Assembly: GCF_022867805.1 (NCBI RefSeq)
Contig: NZ_JALIFO010000006.1
Span: 682,001 to 746,000 of the forward strand
Origin: Cuneatibacter sp. NSJ-177
GTDB taxonomy: Bacteria > Bacillota > Clostridia > Lachnospirales > Lachnospiraceae
Length of the DNA: 64,000 bases
Direction: 5' to 3'
The notes beneath the pieces are model-generated. The model was not told the origin of the DNA. It ran no database searches and saw only the letters and a program-made list of their open reading frames with translations. This document shows positions 37,093-44,132 of the stretch, piece by piece. The position numbers and the translations under genes are program-made. How positions within the stretch are numbered: position 1 is the stretch's first letter; each line of letters starts with the position of its first letter.

Positions 37093-39328
37093 AAAAGGAC
37101 TGAAAATCATTATCTGCTGCGGACTGATGTTGATTTTAGGCGGAATCCTGGTGGCGCTCTATCCGTTCTTTTCCGATCAGCTGGAGGCGCAGGCCAAGGC
37201 AGACGCATCCAACGTTGTCACGCAGCGGGAGGATATCCGGGAGGAAGCCGTCGCCAATTATCTGAACCGCCTGTACTCCGGCGCGTATGGAATGTATTGG
37301 CAGTTAATGCAAAAAGAAGCGTCGTCCGTGATCTCACCCACGGATCTGATCTTCCAAGATCCCGATCGTGAGATCAGCGAGGAGAGCAGGGAATATTTCG
37401 ACAGCCGGTTCGAAGATCTTTATACCAATTTTATGGACAGTATTGCCGAGAACGGCGGCAAATACCTGATCTTGGATGAGAAAACCGGGATTAAGCTGAC
37501 CAACACCAAGGATGAGCTGGAGAGCATTGCCGGAGGTCAGACGCCCGCGTCGGGAGATGCCTGCTACGTGGCTTTCCGCTTTTTGGAATCCGGAGAACTG
37601 GAAGTGCCGGCTCTTACCATGGGAGATTGGCCGATGGAAAAGAGCCGGGAGCGGGTGGCGCTCAACACAGCCGGAACCATGCTGGATTCACTGGGAGAGT
37701 CTTCCTTTCGAGCCTATGAAGGTCTTGTGAAGGAACCGAAAAATATTTTGGTGGTTGTGACCTTTCCGGAAACACCGGTGTTGAGCGGTTGGTATGAGTA
37801 TTATACGGGGGAGGCTTATGTCCTTTACAGCCGTACCCTCAACAGCGGCCTGGGGACTGCGGCGCTGGTGGGGCTGGCCATTGTGACATTACTGGCATTG
37901 CTCCTGCCGCTCTGGCGGACGCTGGGGGTGGGAGAAGGCAGATTCGGCCATATCCCTCTGGAACTCATTTTCACCGGCGGGTTGTTTTATCTCGGTATGA
38001 TGGATATCGGAAGCGCCTTTTTCCTGATGATAGGAAATGTCTTAAACGGCAGTACGGCGGAGTCCATGGCTGCCGCGGGATTCTGGAGCCTTGGTGTGGA
38101 TAACACCCAAAAGCTCCTGCTGGGATTCCATGTACTTTTGTGGGCCTTTGTTTTTGGACTTTGGTTCTGCCTGGTGCTTTCCCTTCGCCGCATCTTTGTG
38201 GTCGGCGTGAAGCGGTATCTGAAAGAACAGTGCTGGACCGTGCAGTTTTGCCGGTACCTTTGGAGGAAAATAAAATCTTTCTTTCTGCGTCTGGAACAGA
38301 TCGACGTGACGGAACCGGGAAACCGCCGGCTCCTCTTGGCGCTGGGCGCCAATGCCCTGCTGCTTACCTTATTTTGCAGCATCTGGTTTGTAGGGATTCT
38401 CGGTATTTTGATCTACACCATTGTTATGTTCTTTGTACTTCAGCATTTCCAGGAGCGGTTCCGCAATCGGTACCAAGCCGTACTGGACGCCGCAAAGGAG
38501 ATGGCGGAAGGCAATCTGGATGCGGAGTTTCCAGAGGAAGATCTGGGGACCTTTGAGCCTTTGAAACAGGAGCTGATTCAGATCCAATCCGGCTTTAAAG
38601 TGGCGGTTGAGGAAGAGGCGCGCAGCCAGAATTTGAAGACCGAACTGATCACCAATGTGTCCCACGATTTAAAGACTCCGTTGACGGCAATCATTACCTA
38701 CATCGGGCTTTTGAAGGATGGGGCAGGCACCGAGGAGGAACGTCAGGGCTATATCGATACGCTGGAAAAGAAGGCGGCCAGGTTGAAACGCCTGATCGAA
38801 GATCTCTTTGAGGTCAGTAAGGCAGCCAGCGGAAACCTGAAGGTGGAAAAAGAGCCGGTGGATCTGGCGGAGCTGGTGAGGCAGGCAGCCTTTGAGATGG
38901 AGGATTCGATGGCCGATGCAGAACTCACTTTAAGGATTCACGTGCCGGAAGGAAAAATTCCATTGATGCTGGACAGCGGTAAAACTTTCCGGATTCTGGA
39001 AAATCTTCTCGGCAATGCAGCCAAGTACAGCGTGCCCGGCACCCGCGCCCATCTGGTTTTGGAGGATCTGGAACGTCAGGTGCGCCTGGAAGTCAAAAAT
39101 GTATCGAAAAATGAACTGGATGAAAATCTGGATTGGCTGAAAGGGCGGTTTGTCCGCGGCGATAAATCCAGAAACACCGAGGGGTCTGGTCTGGGCCTTG
39201 CGATCGTCGAAAGTTTTGTGAAGATCCAGGGCGGCAGTTTTTCCATCGAGTCGGACGGGGATATCTTCAAGGCGATTGTGACCTTCCCGAAAGAAAAAAA
39301 CGAAGAAATGAAAGAAGAGAGACCTTGA
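37079..39328 (+). CDS. Membrane sensor histidine kinase
   Basis: About 749 residues from TTG 37079 (no ATG; TTG 37055 is an alternative). One N-terminal helix, an extracytoplasmic domain of about 230 residues, then a cluster of five to six membrane helices (about 255-455), a HAMP-like linker, HisKA (NVSHDLKTPLTAIITYIGLL) and HATPase (LENLLGNAAKYS; GSGLGLAIVESF). The layout resembles VanS-like kinases with an added polytopic unit. Signal unknown. Confidence 0.9.
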   Translation: MKSNKKGLKIIICCGLMLILGGILVALYPFFSDQLEAQAKADASNVVTQREDIREEAVANYLNRLYSGAYGMYWQLMQKEASSVISPTDLIFQDPDREISEESREYFDSRFEDLYTNFMDSIAENGGKYLILDEKTGIKLTNTKDELESIAGGQTPASGDACYVAFRFLESGELEVPALTMGDWPMEKSRERVALNTAGTMLDSLGESSFRAYEGLVKEPKNILVVVTFPETPVLSGWYEYYTGEAYVLYSRTLNSGLGTAALVGLAIVTLLALLLPLWRTLGVGEGRFGHIPLELIFTGGLFYLGMMDIGSAFFLMIGNVLNGSTAESMAAAGFWSLGVDNTQKLLLGFHVLLWAFVFGLWFCLVLSLRRIFVVGVKRYLKEQCWTVQFCRYLWRKIKSFFLRLEQIDVTEPGNRRLLLALGANALLLTLFCSIWFVGILGILIYTIVMFFVLQHFQERFRNRYQAVLDAAKEMAEGNLDAEFPEEDLGTFEPLKQELIQIQSGFKVAVEEEARSQNLKTELITNVSHDLKTPLTAIITYIGLLKDGAGTEEERQGYIDTLEKKAARLKRLIEDLFEVSKAASGNLKVEKEPVDLAELVRQAAFEMEDSMADAELTLRIHVPEGKIPLMLDSGKTFRILENLLGNAAKYSVPGTRAHLVLEDLERQVRLEVKNVSKNELDENLDWLKGRFVRGDKSRNTEGSGLGLAIVESFVKIQGGSFSIESDGDIFKAIVTFPKEKNEEMKEERP

Positions 39329-39346
39329 CAAGGCCTCTCTTTTTTT
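39317..39346 (+). terminator. Terminator of the two-component operon
   Basis: GAGAGACCTT pairs with AAGGCCTCTC (one mismatch), overlapping the kinase stop codon and followed by a T-run. Confidence 0.85.
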
Positions 39347-39404
39347 GCGGTTTTTGGATTCGATTTTTTACCGGAAAAAGGAAGCGTTTGCATTGGAAAA
39401 AACG

Positions 39405-39434
39405 GAATAAATCACCTCGGATTCGTGCATGATT
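39405..39434 (+). promoter_or_regulatory. Sigma-F/sigma-G type promoter of sigG
   Basis: GAATA (39405-39409), 18 bases, CATGATT (39428-39434): close to the forespore consensus G(A/C)ATR-N18-CATNMTA. It lies 44 bases before the sigG start codon. Confidence 0.6.
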
Positions 39435-39478
39435 TAATAGTAGAAAAAGGAAAACCTATCTGAAGAGGAGGAGACTGT

Positions 39479-39775
39479 ATGGCTGCATATAAAGTGGAAA
39501 TCTGTGGGGTGAACACGTCCAAATTGCCGCTTTTAAAGAATGAGGAGAAGGATGCCTTATTCAAGCGAATCCTGGCCGGAGACAAAGAGGCACGGGAACA
39601 ATACATCAAAGGAAATCTCAGGCTGGTTCTCAGCGTAATCCAGCGTTTTTCCGGCAATGGGGACAACATGGACGACCTGTTCCAGATCGGCTGCATTGGA
39701 TTGATCAAAGCCATCGACAATTTTGACGTGACCCAGAACGTCAAATTTTCCACGTATGCCGTGCCAATGAAATAG
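39479..39775 (+). CDS. sigG: Sporulation sigma factor G, N-terminal half (split gene)
   Basis: 98 codons, 97 of them sigma-G regions 1.2-2.4 (MAAYKVEICGVNTSKLPLL, NLRLVLSVIQRF, DDLFQIGCIGLIKAIDNF, VKFSTYAVPM). After Met97 the frame reads one lysine and a TAG. The missing residues continue at 9274 on the minus strand (IIGEIRRYLRD). Promoter and ribosome binding site (GAGGAGGAG) are intact, so a truncated protein with region 2 but no region 4 could be made in the forespore. Joined to the other half the product would be 258 residues. The gene keeps its ancestral place after sigE. Confidence 0.95.
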   Translation: MAAYKVEICGVNTSKLPLLKNEEKDALFKRILAGDKEAREQYIKGNLRLVLSVIQRFSGNGDNMDDLFQIGCIGLIKAIDNFDVTQNVKFSTYAVPMK

Positions 39776-39788
39776 GGAGAGGGAAAAA
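39747..39788 (+). other. Recombination half-site at the sigG break (right)
   Basis: Centred on GCCA (39763-39766). The inner arm 39747-39762 is sigG coding sequence; it forms a 9-of-16 dyad with 9262-9277 of the other half. The outer arm 39767-39788 (ATGAAATAGGGAG, ending GGGAAAAA) matches the left outer arm at 17 of 22 positions. Reassorted, the two outer arms make a 48-bp dyad and the two inner arms the intact sigG site. Confidence 0.7.
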
Positions 39789-39838
39789 CGGATGGCGCTG
39801 GATCTATTTCTCTGAGCGATAGAATTTTCGCAGGAAGG

Positions 39839-39888
39839 TTGACGAAGCCCCCGTTAGGAGCTATAGTAAATGTAAAGTAAACATTACA
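39839..39888 (+). promoter_or_regulatory. Promoter with operator-like dyad
   Basis: TTGACG (39839-39844), 17 bases, TATAGT (39862-39867), overlapped on the downstream side by TGTAAAGTAAACATTACA (39871-39888), a 9-bp imperfect dyad. Spacing over the start point suggests repressor control. It precedes an XRE regulator remnant and then peptide deformylase, which it may now drive. Confidence 0.6.
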
Positions 39889-39892
39889 ATGG

Positions 39893-39994
39893 ATGGCTTA
39901 TGATATTTCCCGTGTTTTTGACTGTTCGATCGAGGAGGTCTTCCTTTTTGAGGAGAGCCAGAGACGATCCTGGACGGAAAGGAGAAAAGGGTAG
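39893..39994 (+). pseudogene. C-terminal remnant of an XRE/Cro-type regulator
   Basis: 33 codons reading MAYDISRVFDCSIEEVFLFE and onward. This matches the last helix and tail of small XRE regulators (LAYDIARVFGVSIEEVF type), but the helix-turn-helix part is missing: the operator-like dyad stands five bases before it. The TAG stop directly abuts the deformylase ATG. A deleted regulator gene whose promoter survives is the simplest reading. No ribosome binding site serves the remnant. Confidence 0.55.
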
Positions 39995-40450
39995 ATGGCA
40001 ATTAGAATCATTCGGATGTGGGACGATGAAATGCTTCGAAAGAAATGTAAATATGTGGCCGTGGTCGACGACCGGATCCGGCAACTTCTTGAGGATATGA
40101 TGGACACTCTCCATGAGGCGGAAAACGGGGCTGCGCTGGCTGCAAATCAGGTGGGAATACTTAAGCGGCTGGTTGTGATCGATTACTGCGGCCAGCAGAG
40201 GAAGCTGGTCAACCCTCGGATCGTCGAGAGCAGCGGAACCCAGGAGTGCGTCGAGGGCTGCCTCAGCTTCCCCAACCGCTTTGTCCGGATCCTGCGTCCC
40301 CAGAAGGTTACGGTGGAAGCGTGGGATGAAAATGGGGAGACTGTTATCCTTACCGGGGAGGATGAGATGGCAAAATGTTTTTGCCATGAACTGGAGCATC
40401 TGGACGGCGAGATTTATCTGGACAAAGCGATCGGAGAGATCGAGGTCTGA
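39995..40450 (+). CDS. def: Peptide deformylase
   Basis: 151 residues. The three active-site motifs are present: GAALAANQVG (motif 1, Asn in place of the common Pro), EGCLSFP (Cys metal ligand) and CHELEHLDG (HExxH). It removes the formyl group from nascent chains. AAAGGAG precedes the ATG. The motif 1 change places it with the divergent clostridial deformylases, so it may be a second copy in the genome. Confidence 0.93.
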   Translation: MAIRIIRMWDDEMLRKKCKYVAVVDDRIRQLLEDMMDTLHEAENGAALAANQVGILKRLVVIDYCGQQRKLVNPRIVESSGTQECVEGCLSFPNRFVRILRPQKVTVEAWDENGETVILTGEDEMAKCFCHELEHLDGEIYLDKAIGEIEV

Positions 40451-40453
40451 GAT

Positions 40454-41764
40454 TTATTTCCGGAGCGTTTCTTGTTTCAGCAGCAAAAGACCCAGGAGCG
40501 TGACCAGGCCTTCGGTGGCGGGGAAAGAGAGCCAAACACCCTGAATCCCAGCCAGATAGGAAAAAAGAAGCGCCATGGGCACCAGAACGATCAGCCCCCT
40601 CAGCAGGGAAAGGATATGCGCAGGCAGCGCCCGGTCCGTTGAGGTGAAGAAGATGGAAATCACAATATTTGTCCCCATGAAAAGGGCGGATGTAAAATAC
40701 AATTTTAATCCCGCCGTTGCGATTTCCTGTAACTGTACATTCTGCTCGCTGTTAAAGACGCTGGTGATCGGGCCGGCAAACCAGAAGACGGCCAGGTAAA
40801 TCAGTATTGACACAGCAAACACGGTTCGCAGGGTATAGCGAAGAAGCTGCCGGATTTTGACCGGATCAAAACAGCCGTAGGCCCGGCTGAGCAGTGGCTG
40901 GACCCCCTGAGCGATTCCCGTGTAGACAGCGGCGACCACAAGGGAGAGGTTGGCAATCACGCCGTAGGCGGCGACAGCCACATTCCCCTGAATTTTCAGT
41001 AAAATTGCGTTGTATACAATGATCACAATCCCAGAGGCAATCTCCGCCAGGAAGGAGGGGAAGCCTAAGGACAGGATGGGCGGGACCAGAGTAAAATCTG
41101 GTTTCGCTTTTTTGAAATGGAACGTGTTCTGCTTTTTCCACCAATGCCTGGATAATAGAAGCATACTGATCAGGGGCGCAAATCCGGTGGCCAGAACAGC
41201 GCCGAAAATCCCCATCTCCAAGGGGAAAATAAAAAGATAGTCTAAGAGGATATTGGAGAGGCTCCCACCCAGCATGGCCAGCATGGATAAGCGGGGATTT
41301 CCGTCGTTTCTCACAAAGCAGAGCAGGACTTCGTTGAGCAGGAATGCCGGAGAAAACAGCAGGATAACCGAAAGATAGGTGTTCGTCATTGCGAATACTT
41401 CGGAATCGGCGCCCATCAGCCTGGTCAGGGGGGCTGAGAAAAAAATTCCGGCCGTCAGGAAGAAAACGGCAAAGAGAGCGGTCAGGTAAAGGGTATTGGT
41501 GAACAGCCGGTCCGTATGGCCGGATGCCTGCTGCCCTTTTAGGATAGAAAATTTGGTTGCTCCTCCCATTCCCAGCATCAGCCCGTTTCCGTGGATGCAG
41601 CTATAGATGGGAAGCGCCAGATTTAAGGCGGTCAGCCCGTTCGCGCCCACTCCTTTTGAGATGAAGAAGGTGTCGGCGAGAATATAGCAGGATAGCCCGA
41701 TCATTCCCAGGACATTGAAGGACGAATATTTGATAAACTCACGAAAGATAGACGGTTGCTTCAT
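40454..41764 (-). CDS. MATE family efflux transporter
   Basis: 436 residues with twelve predicted membrane helices in two six-helix halves. Family stretches include FIKYSSFNVLGMIGLSCYIL, GMGGATKFSILKG and GIAQGVQPLLSRAYG. It exports cationic drugs or metabolites using a sodium or proton gradient. ATG 41764 follows GGAGG; a longer frame from 41905 runs through the upstream inverted repeat and is unlikely. Confidence 0.9.
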   Translation of the reverse strand: MKQPSIFREFIKYSSFNVLGMIGLSCYILADTFFISKGVGANGLTALNLALPIYSCIHGNGLMLGMGGATKFSILKGQQASGHTDRLFTNTLYLTALFAVFFLTAGIFFSAPLTRLMGADSEVFAMTNTYLSVILLFSPAFLLNEVLLCFVRNDGNPRLSMLAMLGGSLSNILLDYLFIFPLEMGIFGAVLATGFAPLISMLLLSRHWWKKQNTFHFKKAKPDFTLVPPILSLGFPSFLAEIASGIVIIVYNAILLKIQGNVAVAAYGVIANLSLVVAAVYTGIAQGVQPLLSRAYGCFDPVKIRQLLRYTLRTVFAVSILIYLAVFWFAGPITSVFNSEQNVQLQEIATAGLKLYFTSALFMGTNIVISIFFTSTDRALPAHILSLLRGLIVLVPMALLFSYLAGIQGVWLSFPATEGLVTLLGLLLLKQETLRK

Positions 41765-41845
41765 GGTTTCCTCCTGATATGGAATCCATCTTTGGAAAGC
41801 GGCGGGATTCCTGCTTTTTCGCAGGGAAAATAAAAAAACGCTGGC

Positions 41846-41879
41846 ATTTCGTATCTTCAAAGGCCTAACGATACGAAAT
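41846..41879 (-). repeat. Inverted repeat upstream of the MATE gene
   Basis: Perfect 10-bp arms ATTTCGTATC (41846-41855) and GATACGAAAT (41870-41879) with 14 bases between. On the minus strand it is followed by GCCAGCG and T7, so it could be a terminator/attenuator in the MATE leader or an operator. Confidence 0.6.
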
Positions 41880-41950
41880 CCAACGGTGTGCTTACCCGGC
41901 GGCAAGTGAGAAAAGACAGATTCAATTGGTGTGGATTGATTATAGCAGAT

Positions 41951-41985
41951 GGAAGGGGAAATGGCAAGAGGTCATTTCCCCTTCC
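41951..41985. terminator. Hairpin after fbp
   Basis: Perfect 13-bp stem GGAAGGGGAAATG (41951-41963) / CATTTCCCCTTCC (41973-41985), ten bases beyond the fbp stop on the minus strand. A T-run follows only in the plus direction, so the terminator call for fbp is moderate. Confidence 0.6.
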
Positions 41986-41995
41986 GCAGCAGTTT

Positions 41996-43948
41996 TTACT
42001 CGCGCTCTCTCAGTTCGCCGGAGCGGTAGGCGGCCAGCAGTTCTTCCAGATCACGGATTTGCTCCTTTAAGAGCTTTCCGGTGTCTGTGTCGGCAACCAC
42101 CTGGCGTTTGGTGACTTTTTCAACAACGAAGATCTCCGAATGGATATCGCTGCCGGTCCGGATCGCATCCTCGGTGGAGGTGAATGGCTCGTGGAAGACG
42201 AGTTTCAGACCGTAGGAATTGGAGATCAGTGTGTATCCGGCAATTCCGGTGGTGGACTGGTAGGCACGGGAGAAGCCGCCGTCGATGATCAGAAGTTTGC
42301 CGCCGCACTTGATCGGGGATTCGCCCTTTTTCTGCTTCACGGGCACGTGCCCGTTTACAATATGGGAATCCTCCGGCTCCAGGCCAAATTCTTCAAAGAT
42401 TTTGTTGACGACCTCCTCATCGTTGTAAAGCTTATAATAAGGTGTTTTGGGCTCCTCATGGGACTTTTTATCTTTGATGAAGTACCGCTCAAAGGTGGTC
42501 ATGCGCTCCTTGCCAAAGAGCGGGGAGGAAGCGCCGGTCCACAGATAATAAATGATATCCGTGGCATACATCTTTTCCGGTCCCGGATCCAGATAATAAG
42601 CTTTGCGGACATAATTGTCGAATACATCCATCAATTCTTTGCCCTTGTAGGTTTTTCCTTCCAGCTTTACCTCCCGGAAACTGCCGTCCGCATTCAGAGG
42701 AATGGATCCGTGGAAGAGCAGGTTGTTGTCATAGACCAGATAAAGGCTCCCTTTGCTCAGCAGGAAGCGGACATGCGCCTGCAGCTTGGAACAGCTCAGG
42801 AAGGAAGCTTGAAGCTTTTCCATCAGGATTTGTTCTGCTTCATTCAGCTTATAAGGGTCTTTCGGATCCACTGTGGGCAGATTAATGTCTTCCAGATCAT
42901 AGGTCTGCCCATAGAGGGTGATTTTCTTGTTTTCATAGTCGATCTTATCAAGGAGCAGGCGGTCGTCCATGTGGAATTCCGGATGCCGTTTGATCAGCTG
43001 GCCTTCCAGCTTGAATTGCAGGATCGCTACCGCCTTGTGCATCTTGGTATCGGTGGGCAATTCCGTTTCATCATAGGTTTTCGGATCGTATTTGACTTTG
43101 AAGCAGGAGCAATCGTCATCACCGTAATATTCCAGGGCAAAACGCATCAGAGGGATCAGGTTGATGCCGTAGCCGTCCTCGATGGTGTCCAGATTCCCGT
43201 AGCGGGCGGTCAGCCGCAGCGCCGTAGCGATGCAGGCCAGATTGCCGCAGGCGGCGCCCATCCAGACCACATCGTGGTTTCCCCACTGAATATCCACGGA
43301 GTGATAGTTCATCAGCGTGTCCATGATGATATGAGGGCCGGGGCCCCGGTCATAGATATCGCCGAGAATGTGCAGATGGTTGACCACCAGACGCTGAATC
43401 GTGTGGGCGAAAGCGCCGATACACTCTGTGGCCCGTCCGGTGCGGATGATGGCTTCCAAAATGCCTTCATAATAGTTTTCTTTGTCGGTGGATTCATTGA
43501 CCGCCACCAGTTCTTCGATCATATAGACAAAGGCCGGGTCAATGGATTTCCGGACTTTGGAGCGGGTGTATTTCATGGAGGCTCTGCGGGTCATCCGAAT
43601 CATGCGTAAAAGCATGGTGCGGTACCAGTCGTGCATATTGATGCCGGTCGCTTCCACCAGTTTGATTTTTTCCTCCGGATAGTAGATCAGCGTGGCCAGA
43701 TCGGTCTTGTCCTCCTGGGACAGCTCAAATCCGAATACATCGTCAATCTTGCTGCGGATGGTGCCGGAACCGTTTTTCAGAATGTGAATGAACTGTTCGT
43801 ATTCCCCGTGAATATCCGTCATAAAATGTTCTGTGCCCTTGGGCAGCTGGAGGATGGAAGACAGGTTGATAATCTCCGTGCTGGCTTTGGCAATTGAAGG
43901 AAAACGATACGACAGGGTTTCCAGGTACTTCTTTTCTTCGTGGGTCAT
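41996..43948 (-). CDS. fbp: Fructose-1,6-bisphosphatase, class III
   Basis: 650 residues, the usual length of this Firmicutes-type enzyme. Metallophosphatase motifs: FMTDIHGEYEQF, LGDIYDRGPGPHIIMDTLM and WGNHDVVWMGAACG, then NGHVPVKQKKGESP. It hydrolyses fructose-1,6-bisphosphate for gluconeogenesis. AAAGGAG precedes the ATG. It is monocistronic and divergent from the metY-like gene. Confidence 0.95.
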   Translation of the reverse strand: MTHEEKKYLETLSYRFPSIAKASTEIINLSSILQLPKGTEHFMTDIHGEYEQFIHILKNGSGTIRSKIDDVFGFELSQEDKTDLATLIYYPEEKIKLVEATGINMHDWYRTMLLRMIRMTRRASMKYTRSKVRKSIDPAFVYMIEELVAVNESTDKENYYEGILEAIIRTGRATECIGAFAHTIQRLVVNHLHILGDIYDRGPGPHIIMDTLMNYHSVDIQWGNHDVVWMGAACGNLACIATALRLTARYGNLDTIEDGYGINLIPLMRFALEYYGDDDCSCFKVKYDPKTYDETELPTDTKMHKAVAILQFKLEGQLIKRHPEFHMDDRLLLDKIDYENKKITLYGQTYDLEDINLPTVDPKDPYKLNEAEQILMEKLQASFLSCSKLQAHVRFLLSKGSLYLVYDNNLLFHGSIPLNADGSFREVKLEGKTYKGKELMDVFDNYVRKAYYLDPGPEKMYATDIIYYLWTGASSPLFGKERMTTFERYFIKDKKSHEEPKTPYYKLYNDEEVVNKIFEEFGLEPEDSHIVNGHVPVKQKKGESPIKCGGKLLIIDGGFSRAYQSTTGIAGYTLISNSYGLKLVFHEPFTSTEDAIRTGSDIHSEIFVVEKVTKRQVVADTDTGKLLKEQIRDLEELLAAYRSGELRERE

Positions 43949-44033
43949 AAATGCTCCTTTCCCCTATGAAATGATCTTCCTCATTTTACCATAACTACAG
44001 AAAAAAAGCTATCGGATTTTCCTAAGCTGAGCA

Positions 44034-44062
44034 TTGACGGGAAAGAAGAAATTGCTTATACT
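44034..44062 (+). promoter_or_regulatory. Promoter of the metY-alaA-like operon
   Basis: TTGACG (44034-44039), 17 bases, TATACT (44057-44062). A small hairpin GCCGG/CCGGC follows in the leader (about 44090-44107). No S-box or T-box features fit in the 65-base leader. Confidence 0.7.
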
Positions 44063-44132
44063 GTTACCATATGAAAAAGGTTAGGAAGCCGGATAGGGGA
44101 TACCGGCATAAGAAACCTCAGGAGGAAAATAA

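Larger units (their letters stand above)
9280..39766. other. Candidate invertible segment, 30.5 kb
   Basis: The DNA between the two sigG breakpoints. The half-sites face each other in inverted orientation, so recombination would invert this segment and not excise it. Inversion would bring the N-terminal half, now reading right on the plus strand at 39479, next to the C-terminal half reading left from 9280, making a continuous reading frame. The segment contains gltX, the division and peptidoglycan cluster, ftsZ, spoIIGA and sigE, all core genes. Whether it inverts reversibly is inference. Confidence 0.6.

Noticed and set aside
9280-39766. Prophage or integrative element interrupting sigG
   Set aside because: The halves are in opposite orientation and the intervening DNA is housekeeping sequence without phage or conjugation genes. 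Excision could not rejoin them.
8789-39775. The two sigG halves as two independent small sigma-like genes
   Set aside because: They are exactly complementary at one residue junction, neither has a complete domain set, and the second lacks a ribosome binding site.
42140-43609. 489-codon open frame on the plus strand
   Set aside because: It is antisense to fbp, has no family features, and follows from the codon bias of the real gene. The same applies to 12071-13336 (-), 17615-18334 (-) and 59215-60228 (-).
44063-44132. SAM riboswitch before the metY-like gene
   Set aside because: The leader is only about 65 bases and lacks S-box motifs. It shows only one small hairpin.
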